Shown here: positions 35,226 through 47,574 of the stretch, piece after piece | Layout of the letters: every line of letters starts with the position of its first letter | How positions within the stretch are numbered: the stretch's first letter is position 1 | From: Odontocerum albicorne | Lineage: Eukaryota; Arthropoda; Insecta; Trichoptera; Odontoceridae | Direction of reading: 5' to 3' | DNA length: 64,000 bases | Assembly (NCBI GenBank): GCA_949825065.1 | Contig: OX463862.1 | Coordinates: 19,213,118 to 19,277,117, forward strand | Translations under genes and position numbers: made by a program | Notes under the pieces: model-generated | Databases searched by the model: none | Seen by the model: the letters and a program-made list of their open reading frames with translations, nothing else | What the model was told of the DNA's origin: nothing

Positions 35226-35434
35226 TATCGGTGAGCTCAGTTTCACGCACTTTGGATTTAACCAAGTTTGATTTTCATCGACTTTCTTATATGTGTAGCG
35301 ATGGTCGTTATCAATGTAGCGTGTGTCCTATTAGAACGTGCTGATGATTTTGATATCGACATCGCTATCTTCGTTTTAGTCGATCTGCGTTACTTCTCGT
35401 TCAGAGTCATCAATATAGCGGATTGCTTATCTCT

Positions 35435-35880
35435 ATAAGTCATGATGATCTTGATTTGTATTCAATGAATATAGACTCAGGAATGCGGATATAAAACGAT
35501 AAGTGGACAGCGGGTAAAATAAATAACAAGTCTTGACAGTTGAATGAATGACAATAATAATATATTTATTTCTCGGCGTCCGAGTAATTTATACCAATGA
35601 GTGAATACATTCGCGATACATATCTGCCTTGCTCTAGCGCATGAACTGGCGGTAGGTTAATTATTTATATTTGGAGATGGCTAGCCAATTCGCAGACGTT
35701 GTAAATAGTAAATATTGTTGTTGTTCATAGTGTGTGACAATCATTGAATTCTTCATCGGTCATTGCCCCTGTATGTTTACTGTCTGACAATAATTAATTT
35801 AATTTAATTGTGTTTAACAATTCACTTATTCATTTTGACAATTATTTATTTATTTATTTATTTAGGTAGGTATTCCTACA
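35435..35880. repeat. Dispersed repeat pair, possible solo LTR (copy 2)
   Basis: Counterpart of 29590-29995, ending gtaggtattcctaca only about 55 bp upstream of exon 5. No clear target duplication. Confidence 0.45.
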
Positions 35881-35936
35881 TATGTATTTATTTTTCGTAA
35901 ACTTTTATCAATAATCTTTTTCACTTTTCTATTCAG

Positions 35937-36113
35937 CTCGCTCTTGTGGCCCTCCCGGGGAGCTACCCCACGGCTGGGTGACTGCCGAGTGCCACACATT
36001 CGGTTGCCGAGCGGCGCTGCACTGTGGCGCCGGGTTCGAGTTAGTCGGAAAGGCCGAGCGCTTCTGTCAACCGGATGGGACTTGGGCTCCGAATGAGTTG
36101 CCTACCTGTGTCC
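35937..36113 (+). CDS. hasp: Exon 5: CCP3 with two extra cysteines
   Basis: Acceptor tattcag and donor gtaagt; phase 1-1; residues 159-217. It opens RSCGPPGELPHGW and closes RFCQPDGTWAPNELPTC. It has six cysteines instead of four: the extra pair (AEC and FGC) lies between canonical cysteines 1 and 2, five residues apart, and could form an additional disulfide. The exon is markedly more GC-rich than the intron around it, as are exons 4 and 6. Confidence 0.88.
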
Positions 36114-36206
36114 GTAAGTTGATAGTATTATTTGATATATTTTTATAATTTTAATACATCGTCGGGTTTCTGACACACTCCTAAATTGGTTATTAACATT
36201 TTACCC

Positions 36207-36551
36207 GAGGTGCATGACCTCGCGGTAACGCACTCGACTTCCGTGCGGAAGGTCGTCAGTTCGAACCCCGTGCTGTGCTCTCCCCTTAAATGACACAAAC
36301 ATTTTTTTCCATCAAATATTAGGGGGTATAAGGATACCAATGACTTTGGTCATATCTAGTCTTTCAAAAAGATCGTCTCACTTCGGTGTGCTATCGAATC
36401 CAGTACAGGGGTGTATCCAGTGAGTTTGCTGGTGTGTAACGGCTCACTCATTAAAAAAAGAAAAACTCCACGGCACACCTTCGGTTTCCAATTGAATTGA
36501 CGTTGGAATGGCGAGGGGATCCTCGAATACGAGGCCCAACAATAATCGTCA
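36207..36551 (+). mobile_element. SINE2 copy, full length
   Basis: Head gaggtgcatgacctcgcggt, B box cagttcgaaccccgtgctg, body to gactttggtcatatctagt, tail with cggtgtgctatcgaatccag, ccagtgagtttgctggtg, attgaattgacgttggaatg, ctcgaatacgaggcccaac. About 345 bp. It lies directly before the 57-bp minisatellite. Confidence 0.85.
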
Positions 36552-37760
36552 ATTTAAAAGTGGAAACTCTTTTCAATATGTATGCATCTGGGCACTTATA
36601 TATTTTCAATTTAAAAATTGAAACTCCTTTCAATATGTATGCATCTGGGCACTTATATATTTTCAATTTAAAAATTGAAACTCCTTTCAATATGTATGCA
36701 TCTGGGCACTTATATATTTTCAATTTAAAAATTGAAACTCCTTTCAATATGTATGCATCTGGGCACTTATATATTTTCAATTTAAAAATTGAAACTCCTT
36801 TCAATATGTATGCATCTGGGCACTTATATATTTTCAATTTAAAAATTGAAACTCCTTTCAATATGTATGCATCTGGGCACTTGTATATTTTTAATTTAAA
36901 AATTGAAACTCCTTTCAATATGTATGCATCTGTGCACTTGTATATTTTTAATTTAAAAATTAAAACTCCTTTCAATATGTATGCATCTGGGCACTTGTAT
37001 ATTTTTAATTTAAAAATTAAAACTCCTTTCAATATGTATGCATCTGGGCACTTGTATATTTTTAATTTAAAAATTGAAACTCCTTTCAATATGTATGCAT
37101 CTGGGCACTTAAATATTTTCAATTTAAAAATTGAAACTCCTTTCAATATGTATGCATCTGGGCACTTATATATTTTCAATTTAAAAATTGAAACTCCTTT
37201 CAATATGTATGCATCTGGGCACTTGTATATTTTTAATTTAAAAATTGAAACTCCTTTCAATATGTATGCATCTGGGCACTTGTATATTTTTAATTTAAAA
37301 ATTAAAACTCCTTTCAATAGGTATGCATCTGGGCACTTGTATATTTTTAATTTAAAAATTAAAACTCCTTTCAATATGTATGCATCTGGGCACTTGTATA
37401 TTTTTAATTTAAAAATTAAAACTCCTTTCAATATGTATGCATCTGGGCACTTGTATATTTTTAATTTAAAAGTTGAAAATCCTTTCAATATATATGCATC
37501 TGGGCACTTGTATATTTTCAATTTTAAAGTTGAAACGCCTTTCAATATGTATGCGTCGGGGTACTTATATATTTTCAATTTAAAAGTTGAAACCCTTTTC
37601 AATATGTATGCATCTGGACACTTATATACTCGTATTTACAATTTAAAAGTGGAAACTCCTTCCAATATGTATGCATCTGAGCACTTATATATTTTCAATT
37701 TAAAAGTTGAAACTCCTTTCAATATGTATGCATCTGGGCACTTATATATTTTTCGATTGT
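36547..37760. repeat. 57-bp minisatellite, about 21 copies
   Basis: Unit ttcaatatgtatgcatctgg + gcacttatatattttcaatt + taaaaattgaaactcct. Because 57 is divisible by 3, both strands are open for about 400 codons (a repeated YASGHLYIFNLKIETPFNM on +), which is an artefact. Each unit contains the palindrome TTTCAATTTAAAAATTGAAA or a variant of it. Confidence 0.95.
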
Positions 37761-37771
37761 GTAAAAAATAG

Positions 37772-39342
37772 TGTTTCCTGATAAAATGTCAAATCCGATT
37801 TTTTTAACAGACATGCACATTCCATTTGATGATAATTATAAAAAAAATATTTTTTGAAAAAAAAATATTTTGCACTTATCAAAAATCTGACGATGTAAAA
37901 AGGGCCCTTAATAATATTTCTATTTTGAAATTTTATGTTTATACGTTAGGGCAATTTAAAGTTGCCAAGATATGTAAAAAAAAAACAATTAAATTATTAT
38001 TTCTCTTATTAACCATTTGATAAAAAAATTCATTTTTCGAAAATATTCATTAATCAAATTGTGTCAGACATCCGACGTATATTTGGTAAAATAAATTCGG
38101 AATGGGACACTTCTGCGCGGCCAGTTCTCCACAAATATTTCTACGCAGGGAAATTTTTTACCACGACGGTTTTTCGCAAGACATTTCTAAGCAGTGGTGG
38201 CTCATCGCGAGAGTATTTTATTGTTTGAAGATATTTCAGGAAACACAGTTCTACTAATTTATGTTACCAAAATATAGATAACGAAGTCATTGGTTTTTTT
38301 TTCATGGCATTATGTCTCTTTTACACATTTATCTACTTTTTCTTTGCGAGTGTCCTGAATGCTCCTCTATATAATATATCTGTCGTTCATTATTATTGTG
38401 GGTCGTGATCTATGGGATATTGGTGATGCAGGTTGCGACGACAGGTCTTCAGTCCTCGCGGTCACTTTTCAAGTCAATTCTTTCACACGATCACTTCATC
38501 TTGCTGGCGCTCTGCCGTTACATTGTTATCACTATTATTGATTAAAAAAAAACAAAATAAATTGAGTGTGAGGATAGGAAAGGGGGGGGGGGTTGTGACC
38601 ATAAAATTGAGAACTTTCTCGCATCTACATATGTTTATGAAAACATATTTTTTATTTTTTTTATTTATTTTACACATGACAAGAAATATACATAATTTGC
38701 GAAAAAACAACAGGTAATTTTATTCGGACACACAATTTTAATGTATCTGGGTTTGTTGCCTTTCATTTGTCGTGTCCCCAGTAAACTAGGCTTTTGCCTG
38801 TATCTCACTGAGGACATATAGTATGAAAAAATAAATCGAAACTTCTTTCCGATTTTCGATTTTATAAAACCCTGTTGCGCATTCTCATTAACCTGACAAA
38901 CAGTGACACTCAATTACACATGTATACATCACGCGAAATCAAACTCCTCACATTTCATCACTCCAGATAGACCAAAAACATTCACCCCTCAATGTACCGC
39001 ACATAATCATAAAAGTAAAAACAAATATAAGTATAAAACAATAAAAAACACCACACTCAAGAGCTCACATAAATCTCTTCCGCAAGTCATTCATCTTGCA
39101 AGCCCAAATACTCGTACTCAAACTCCTGTCGCAATAACAACCACGCTCCGATCGACTGCCTTCTGTTTTCCTCCCTTTACCTTTATTGAATTCGGTACCC
39201 CATTGTATGTCATGGGAGTTAAATAGGCATATTGCCTTTGGGCAAAAGATGTTTTAACCCTAGGGATGGTGAACATTTGATCAGTTGTCATGCGTGTCAT
39301 GTGTCTGCTGAGTCTGCATCTTCCCTTCCTCTCGATGATAGT
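37772..39342. other. Intron 5, no gene seen
   Basis: AT-rich intron sequence with short polyA/polyT and poly-G tracts (38581-38590). A fragment of family R3 is likely near 38558-38660. The C-rich + strand near 38930-39130 produces ORFs without recognisable content. Confidence 0.4.
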
Positions 39343-39545
39343 GCCAGAGAATGGTTTTGAGATGTAAAATTTAGTAAGCAAACTTACCAAAAGAAGAAGA
39401 ACTACAAAGAAACAGTTGTAGCTCTTCCGATATGTCATAATAACATATTCGGATTTAGGTGGAGTATGTGTGTAGTTTCATATGTAATTATACATTTTGA
39501 TAAGACCTCTCAAAATCGATTGTATGTATGTGCTTCCTAAATTTA
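39343..39545 (+). repeat. R3 repeat copy
   Basis: aagaagaagaactacaaaga, gttgtagctcttccgatatg, cattttgataagacctctc, in the order of the 34851 copy. Confidence 0.55.
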
Positions 39546-39816
39546 TACACGTAACCCACACATCTCACACACTTAAAGGTAGACCATTCTACGCCACAGG
39601 ACCAGCAACGTCCTATCATAATACCCCACTGTATTGAATTAATTTGGACTAGTCCATTTATTCGATGAAAATTAAATCGACCCCAAAATTCTACTGTTCT
39701 CCAAAACAAAATCTCTTAGATATATAATAGAAAGATACAATGGAGATATTCCTTTGAACGATTCCAACATTATCACATATCTGAATACATGGTCCAAAAA
39801 TCCTTAAATATTAGTA

Positions 39817-40057
39817 CAGTACCCGGCGGTAAATAATTCACATCGGGTTTAAGAAAGAGACTGTCGGCCATAATCGTATAACTTCGGCTTTGTAGAGCGT
39901 CGTCTCCGTCCCTAGAACGCTTGACAACGATTGACAAATCGCGACTGACCACGTGTTTGGATGACAGAGACGACGCTCTACAAAGCCGAAGTTAGCCGAT
40001 TATGGTCGGCAGTCTCTTTCTTAAGCCTGACGTGTATTATTTACCGCTGGATACTTG
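39817..40057. mobile_element. Palindromic Tc1/mariner-type MITE, family CAGTACCCGG, copy 1
   Basis: A 241-bp element between TA (39815-39816) and TA (40058-40059). It is almost wholly an inverted repeat: CAGTACCCGGCGGTAAATA, gtttaagaaagagactgtcg, ttcggctttgtagagcgtcg and their mirror. No ORF. CAGT ends and TA duplication suggest Tc1-type mobilisation. Confidence 0.85.
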
Positions 40058-40179
40058 TACTACAGTAGTTTCTCACGTATTTTTACACTCCCTCCTTTCC
40101 TTTAAATTGTTAAATCGTCTTGTTATAGGATGGAATACTTGATAATCGAACAATAATAATACATTTATTTTAACACAAA

Positions 40180-40285
40180 TACTAGTATTATATGTAAAGA
40201 ACTGTATTATATGTGAAGACTGTAGTATATGTGAAGAACTGTATTATATGTGAAAAACTGTATCATATGTGAAGAACTGGCCGTG
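40180..40285. repeat. About 21-bp tandem repeat, five copies
   Basis: Unit ctgtattatatgtgaagaa, with small changes between copies. Confidence 0.7.
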
Positions 40286-41142
40286 TCAAAATGTCCTAGA
40301 TCAAAAACTTACTAACTTTTTCCAATTGTTTGTGAATGTGAATATGTGGGGTATTTTTGTAGCTTTTAAATAAATCGGCACGAACCTCTTTTAGCACCAT
40401 TGTATTTTACAATGCGATGCTCATTACCGTTCGTAATTTTCCAAAAAATTACATTCTAACGCCTTTTAGTAAAGCATTTGTCGAAATATTTTAACCTACG
40501 AGTATAACACATTAAAAGCGATCTAATGTAAAATACAATTGTTTAATCTAGTTTAAATTTTCGTAAAGACGTTTTCTTCAATTATAATATAACATTAGTT
40601 AAGTTGTTCGATATGATACAATAATGGATTTGTCATATTTGCAGTCGTCCATTTCATTTCACATTTCATCGCGTTACACATGCTCTATTTGGAACATACT
40701 CGTAAGTTCCACAAAACCAGAATAACGCACTTTATATTATAAACTCTATGTTTAATGGAAATCTTCCTAAAATAAATTATGCGATCTGAGCATTTCATGT
40801 AAAATAAGAAATTATACATGATATGGACGTAACTATGCAAAAAGGCCCCAACCTACATTAAACCTATTCAGATATAATTGAGGAAATAATTTGCCCCTTT
40901 TTGTTAACTTTGCACGTGACAAAAAAACTTGAAAACGTAATTTACCCATGAAATACCTATTATACGACTTAAATGTGCTTTCATGGACAATAGATTTATG
41001 ATTTTTCGATAATAATAAAAAAAGGACAATCTCTAACCCTTGATTCGAATCCACTTTAACCGATTAAAATAAATTAAAAAATAATTATTATAAGTTGGGC
41101 GTAAGAATTTGAAGGTGGGGGCTGTGGCTATTAGATTGATTA

Positions 41143-41357
41143 TAGTTCGGAAAATCTAGGATGAGTCCTGTGACAGCTCACAAATTTGCCCCAATACAAC
41201 CTTGTAACGATGTTCAGTAATTTTAATTATTTTATCAACATTAATATAAGCCTCAATTCTAATAAATAGCAAGTTATTTAGGTAAATACATTACATAAGA
41301 TTGTATTGGGGAAAATTTGTGAGCTGTCACAGGACTTATCCTAGAATTTCCGAACTA
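41143..41357. mobile_element. MITE with 60-bp inverted ends and TA duplication
   Basis: A 215-bp element with ends TAGTTCGGAAAATCTAGGAT... and, mirrored, ATCCTAGAATTTCCGAACTA. Inner ends cctgtgacagctcacaaatt are also mirrored. TA at 41141-41142 and 41358-41359. AT-rich core, no ORF. Confidence 0.85.
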
Positions 41358-41507
41358 TAGTTCTCCCCATCTGTATATGTTTAGAATAACATATTTGGCA
41401 AGAAAACCGCAGTAAAATTACCAAGGGAGGACAAACTACTAAGAAAGGTTTATTGATCTTCTGATATGTGATAATAACACATTCGGCTTTAGGTGGAGTG
41501 TAATGTA

Positions 41508-41662
41508 CAGTACCCGGCGGTAAGTATTCATACACGTGTTCCGCCCCGAAACTGTTAGCGCATCGTGCGACACAGACGACGCTCTACAAAGCCGTAGTTA
41601 GCCGATTATGGCCGATAGTCTCTTTCTTAAGCCCGATGTGTATTACTTATCGCCGGGTACTG
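41508..41662. mobile_element. MITE family CAGTACCCGG, copy 2 (internally deleted)
   Basis: 155 bp between TA (41506-41507) and TA (41663-41664), with ends CAGTACCCGGCGGTAAGTA and CGCCGGGTACTG. It is homologous to 39817-40057 but lost much of the left arm, so it no longer forms a full hairpin. Confidence 0.85.
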
Positions 41663-41799
41663 TATGTGTGTTTAGGTGGAATGTAGTGTACCTTTATGCC
41701 ATTTAGAGAGCAAACTTTCCTCAAGGGCGCTGTAACTCGCGATTTAAAACCCTCTGTTATTGATACATTAAAAATATTACAAATTATTTGTAATTTATT

Positions 41800-41945
41800 T
41801 TTAACAAACACTGTTTATTCCACTTTTTTTTATTTTTTTATGACGGTATAACCCTACCGGTTTCAAGGCTTTCACCTCATCTTCAGGGGAGCGTAAACAA
41901 GACTTTAAACCTCCACAACGTTAATGCCTTAACTATAAACAACAT
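41800..41945 (+). mobile_element. Foldback element P, single arm
   Basis: aacaaacactgtttattcca, ggtataaccctaccggtttc, aaggctttcacctcatcttc, aggggagcgtaaacaag, then ctttaaacctccacaacgtt + aatgccttaactataaac. Confidence 0.7.
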
Positions 41946-42075
41946 ATTACAAATTAAATATATACATCAATTGATTGTAATAATTGGACGGTAGTGGCTA
42001 CGGCCATTAGATAATCTTCGGCATCTGCAAAAAAAAGACGAACAGTTAAGGAAATTTTGTAGATTTTCCGAGCTT

Positions 42076-43260
42076 TCCCCTGTTGCAATTTTTGCGGTCA
42101 CCTGGATCAATCCGCAAAACACATTATGTGGTACTGCGATGATAATCGAGTCAGTAATTTCCTATGTGAACTCCACTCAGCCTTATATCGGTTCATCTTC
42201 GGACCTCCGATCTAGTGGCGTCAAAGGATAGTTTTGCTGCATTTGAATGTTCTGTGAAAGTACTGGCAACTTGCTAGGCTGTTTGAACTCCAGGCCTTAA
42301 GCCACTTTATATATAAGAACACATTTTCTGTGCATTTTCCTTCTCCCGTGATGTCGGACCATAAGTCCATCGTCACTACTATTCGTTTCACTCAGGTGTG
42401 TCGCCACTGGAGGAGTCCTTTTGGGTAGTTTCTCCTTCGTCACTACGTGACGTGGCGCTCATAAAAAAATAAAGAAGATTTCGATCTTCTAGTGTAGATC
42501 GCATTGGATGGGGGCCTTATTTTGTCCCCAATAACGACATGAGATGTGGTGGTGGGATCAAACTGAAGATTTTCCGATATATGATACTTACATATTCGGC
42601 TTTTGGTGGAGTGTAGTGTATGTGTGTACTGTTGATATACAATACAAATATAAATTTTGATAACATCTCCCATAAAAACCCTCCAAGTGCTGCTTAAAGC
42701 TGCACACACGATATTTAAAATAAATTAAAATGTGTTTTCTTGGGTTGGGTCCTTTTTACGCGTATACGTCGATGTAATAAAGTTACTTTGACTGAGATGT
42801 CAAAATATGGGTGAAGCTACTGTGGGTCTCCTCATGGATACGGACCGGTTTAATCAAACCATTTGATAAAAATAAAAAACCGGCTATTACTAAGAATCAC
42901 AATTTGAACCGGTTGATAATATTACCAATTTCTTACTGAACCGGTTGATAAAACAAATAATGCGCTCATTACTAAGCTGTCAGTCGTATTAATTGTTATT
43001 TAAGTTCGTGCTAATTAATTTGCACAGTAAATATATGATAAATAATTTGAAATTTAGTTAAGTAGTACAGATGTATTTGAAGTATCTTTCATATTAATTT
43101 ATTTGCATGTTTTAATCAAGCAACTTTGTACAGACCCACAATATCAAAGATAATTTTTGTTTAAAAAAATCTATTTCATTATGTTATAACTATTTCGAGA
43201 CATTTGATAAACAAAATAGAGTAGGTATATACAGTAGAATGTTTTAGTATTTCGGATAAA
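42076..43260. other. Intron 5, mostly unassigned
   Basis: An R3 fragment lies at about 42545-42715. Motifs gaccggtt and aaccggttgataa recur near 42843-42960 and again at 44195-44340, possibly two parts of one element. No coding region recognised. Confidence 0.4.
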
Positions 43261-43261
43261 T

Positions 43262-43790
43262 TTATGAAATTAGTGATTAAAGCTGTCCTGGTGATAGTTG
43301 ATTAGTTATTAAAGCTGTCCACAAAATGATGATTGTTGATTAGTGATTAAAGTGGTCCACAAAGTGATGATTGTTGATTAAAGCTGTCCACAAAATGATG
43401 ATTGTTGATTAGTGATTAAATCTATCCACAAAATGATGATTGTTGATTAGTGATTAAAGCTGTCCACAAAATGATGATTGTTGATTAGTGATTAAAGCTG
43501 TCCACAAAATTATGATTGTTGATAAGTGATTAAAGTGGTCCACAAAGTGATGATTGTTGATTAGTGATTAAATCTGTCCACAAAATGATGATTGTTGATT
43601 AGTGATTAAAGCTGTCCACAAAATGATGATTGTTGATTAGTGATTAAAGTTGTTCACAAAATGATGATTGTTGATTAGTGATTAAAGCTGTCCACAAAAT
43701 GATGATTGTTGATTAGTGATTAAAGCTGTCCACAAAATGATGATTGTTGATTAGTGATTAAAGCTGTCTACAAAATGATGATTATTTGCA
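43262..43790. repeat. 38-bp tandem array, about 14 copies
   Basis: Unit gattaaagctgtccacaaaa + tgatgattgttgattagt. Very homogeneous, with a few shortened units. Confidence 0.92.
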
Positions 43791-43962
43791 TTATACTTAC
43801 ACTCTCATTTAAGTTATTTTTTCTGTAAATGTTTTATTGTGGGTATCAAATAAATATATGGTTCAACCTTATTTTTAAAACTTAATTTATCTCAACAGTA
43901 TTCTTTATTTATCTAAAACTTGTTTTTTTGTAGATTTAATATTTTTGGCGTAGTATATAAGG

Positions 43963-44172
43963 ATGACCTCCGTGGCCTAGTGTGTAAGACGCTTATCTCC
44001 CAATCCGGAGATTGCGGGTTCGAGTCCCAAACATTTTAAAAAAGTATTTCAGTCTGGTTTTCACTAAAGGCCTCTTTAACACCTTTCTGGTTGGTTGGAA
44101 AATATTGCCACATGGCAATAAGGCCGTCAGGTGGCATTGTATTACAACGGAAGTCAAATACAATACAATAAT
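43963..44172 (+). mobile_element. SINE1 copy, full length
   Basis: Head gacctccgtggcctagtgtg, tctcccaatccggagattgc, B box gggttcgagtccc, body gtttt­cactaaaggcc, tail ctggttggttggaaaatatt and cgtcaggtggcattgtatta. Confidence 0.88.
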
Positions 44173-44194
44173 ATATGAGGTTTCTAATTTTATC

Positions 44195-44340
44195 AACCGG
44201 TTCAATTTGAGGTTTGAAGTATTAACAAACTTTCTGTGTTAGGCTGTATATTTTTATCAACCGGTCCAATTCGAGGTTCTGACTGTTAACAAACTTGCTG
44301 TGTTGGACTGTAAATTTTTATCAACCGGTTCTTACGTACC
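44195..44340. repeat. About 68-bp tandem repeat
   Basis: tttatcaaccggttcaattt + gaggttt...taacaaactttctgtgtt occurs two and a half times. Confidence 0.7.
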
Positions 44341-44344
44341 TTTA

Positions 44345-46979
44345 AGATAACATACTATTTCGTTGAAGTATCAATTTTTTATATACATATTATAGAACTT
44401 ATATTGTACTTATTTAAGATTTAATTATAGATACTTTATTAAGTTTTAATGTTTAATTTTATGTTGTTTTTTTTTTAATGCTGCATTTCAAATGGAGGAG
44501 CATGAGAGAAGGGTTGCCAAACTGAACAAATCGTGAACTCGGAGCTCCCTAAATACAAACTGCTGTTTGGGAGATACTTAAGCGGCTTTCGATATTTTTA
44601 ACTTAAATAATTAATAATATACACTGAAATATAATACAAAACTATTTAATCTTACACGTTTAAATGCATTTCTATTTTGTATATTATGCACTTAATCAAT
44701 GCACCAGTGCACTTTATTGAAAATTTTAAAGTTTATAAAAAATTATATACATATATATATATATACATATATTAGTCAAGTTATTGAAAAAAAATATAAT
44801 TCACGATGCACTTTTCCTACTCGCTTTCATGCTCTTTTAGAGAATGCTTTTTTATCGTACTTAGAGTCGATTAGATCTTTTTTTTTAAATTTAAAATCTT
44901 GATCGTTCGTTGTTTACCATATAATCCTGTTGTATGTTCAATTCTTGAAAACACCTTAGACCGTTTATTCAGTTTAATGATACTGATTGTGAACTCTTTT
45001 CGTCTAACAAAGACGATGTAATTGAACCAGCATCTCCAACAAATCTACGTCTGTGACTGTGTAGTTCAATTCTTGACTCGAATATTCATACCTTCTCCAA
45101 TAATTTCTTATGCAGGTTTTCTAGCCATTTCTGGTCGCCGAAAAGCTGTCCTTGTGCCGTAAAGTTCTACTTCTGTGCATATCTACCAAACTCTGTTTTC
45201 GTTTTGCTTCTCTCAGTGCAGAATATCTTATTTGAATAGCAATTCCTATATTTTGTAGGTGATAACAAATTTGAAAATCGTAAATGAGGTGTTTTATTCT
45301 ACTTTCACTCGTCAAAGTAAAACATGAACATGACAGATAAAAGATGAACATTATATACATAGGTACTAAGATAAGAATGTGGTAAACTAATCAATGAAAG
45401 AACAGTGAACGAGGACATTAAAAAGTAATATTTAGCAGGAGTGGATGTAATTACTAAAACGTCATGAACAAATATAAAGAAATGTCATGAACGATGGGTC
45501 ATGAGTAGTTATTTTTATTGTAATTTTATCTTCTTCGTTATAACCTTAATGCTGAAGAACATGACCCACAATTGTTGAGCACATTCATGTGATTTTGTTA
45601 AGAAAAATATTGTGGGGGTTTACAATTGTCTTTCACACTACAGTAGATGTTTTAGGAATTGTATACGTGTTGTATACATTGAGAGCTCTACCGCCAGCAC
45701 ACAGTATTTTGGAAGTGTATTTCTAGATTCCAGAGGTTACGAGGACTTGTGGTTATTAAGAGGTGTGAGGAGTGCTGTAGAAACGTTTTGGATTATAGTA
45801 ATGTGGATAGGAGTTGGAAGGATTAGGAGAGATGATAAGGAAAGCACAGAAGCAGAAGTGACCAGCCTCTGTACTGTAACTCCACCAAATATAGCATTTT
45901 AGTTTGACAATTGATCTATAGCCCGACTTAATAGAGATTGTTTTGTAGTGAATCGGGTCACGGTCTCATGATGGTGAATGAAAAAAATGTGATTGGTATG
46001 CGTAGTGGATGTAGACCGAATAAAATATGACTAAAACAAGACGACAAGAAAATGTGTGATATTACAAGAAATGTATGGATATATACTATATGAGATGTGT
46101 TATGATTAAAAGGTGGAGAAAACAGTTTGATATGCATAGCCTGCATTAAACGATGTGTAGATGTGTTTGTCTGCAGTCAAGAAATTATTATATGAAGACA
46201 ATATCGTCCTTAAGAGAAGTGTTCCTGATCCTTATCTGACTATGCCAATATGTCTTACCCTATAGTCCGCTACAGAACTTGGAATATGACCATACATATA
46301 GTTCGTGGAGCTCATAGATCTTTCATTTTCTATTGTTAGGATTCTTATAACAGTAGACCCTTTAACTTCTGCCTTGTATAGTTAGACCATTTGGTCGGAC
46401 TCAAAAGATTCGACTTCCATATATAAATATACCTTTAATTGTCATCTCTGTAAAAAGAGGACTATCCACGCGAAGAGTATGGACCATTTTATAAAAGTGT
46501 GATTTATTATGTAAAACTTTCCCTTTATGACAACAAGTGATCTGATCAACATCTTATAAAATACCATAGAAGTTATGGTAATTATAATAATATGAGTGAA
46601 GAAAAAGCGATGGATCTAGATTTTTTTTTTGGATAGCATGAAAAGTTTTTTTTTGTTATATAAGATAAAATAATTTTTAAATTAACTGTTATGAAAACTG
46701 TTAGATAATGTCATTAAACATTGCATTTATCAATAAATATCAGATTATAAACAATTCTGATTCTTTTTAAATTAAAAATTAGACTGAAAGGAAATAAATT
46801 CTGCCAGTACTTATTGCCTTATATAAGTTTTTTCTCATTTACATAAATTCCAAGTCTATGAAATTTTTTATGATGATGTAACTTTTCACGAGTGTTCAAA
46901 CTCGGTAATTAAATTCATATTCATATTTTATTTTTCTAGTCTATACTCGTATATCACTAGAAAAGGGCTTTATTAAGTT
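44345..46979. other. Intron 5, no gene seen
   Basis: AT-rich intron. It contains a TA/CATA microsatellite near 44745-44775, a 96-codon ORF at 45612-45902 without recognisable domains, and a possible LINE tail remnant (ggatgtagaccgaataaaat) near 46008. Confidence 0.4.
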
Positions 46980-46981
46980 TT

Positions 46982-47205
46982 GGTTATGCGTGCGTGCGTG
47001 TATGTGCGTGTGAATGTGTATGTGTTTGTGTGTGTTTGTGTGTGTTTGTGTGTGTGTGTGTGGGTGTGTGAGTGCGTGCGTGCGTGCGTGTATGTGTGTG
47101 TGTTTGTGTGGGTGTGTGTGTGTGTGGGTGCGTGCGTGTATGTGTGTGTGTTTGTGTGGGGGTGTGTGTGTGTGGGTGTATGTGTGTGTGTTTTGTGTGT
47201 GTCCT
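46982..47205. repeat. GT-rich microsatellite
   Basis: About 220 bp of GTGTGTTT, GTGCGTGC and GTGGGTGT variants with internal duplications. It generates Cys/Val ORFs on + and Thr/His ORFs on the other strand that are not genes. It could adopt Z-DNA. Confidence 0.95.
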
Positions 47206-47574
47206 TTTTTTAATATTCATTACGGTTTACGTGTTAAGTATGGTTTATTTATTTACTCTCTTTTCATTTGCTGCACTAGAACTATAGTATGTACCGGTAC
47301 CCCTTTACTTAGTGGAACTTCTGAAATGCTTTAGTATATACTTTTTTAAATAATATGGGTCTAAAAGGTTTATAGGTCATTTTTTGTTAAGAATTTTTTA
47401 TGAGAAAAAATTAACTTAAAGCAATTCTGCTTGTTGGAGTGTCGTGTCAGTTCGCTGAATGTTCGAGTATCACAACAGTAGGTATCCGAAAGAAATTTAC
47501 AGTTATGTATTTAAAACACCATCGCAGGTTTTTCAATCACCATACCTATATCATATGTTATGTCTTCTGTCAAT

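Larger units (their letters stand above)
41085..41790 (+). repeat. R3 repeat copy broken by two MITEs
   Basis: R3 pieces (aaggtgggggctgtggctat + tagattga; catatttggcaagaaaaccg; ttgatcttctgatatgtgat; attcggctttaggtggagtg) continue across the elements at 41143 and 41508, which therefore inserted later. A reversed-order piece (ttagagagcaaactttcct) follows at about 41703. Confidence 0.6.

Noticed and set aside
36451..37771. Two long overlapping ORFs (383 and 424 codons) on opposite strands with regular 19-residue repeats
   Set aside because: They arise from a 57-bp minisatellite whose unit is a multiple of three and lacks stops on either strand; one end runs into a SINE2 tail. No signal or known domain.
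43262..43790. CRISPR-like regular repeats
   Set aside because: Units are contiguous tandem repeats without unique spacers, and the genome is eukaryotic.
45612..45902. 96-codon ORF on the + strand
   Set aside because: No recognisable family, no acceptor/donor that would join it in frame to neighbouring CCP exons, in the middle of a repeat-rich intron.
46980..47334. Cys/Val-rich and Thr/His-rich ORFs
   Set aside because: Translations of a GT microsatellite in several frames.
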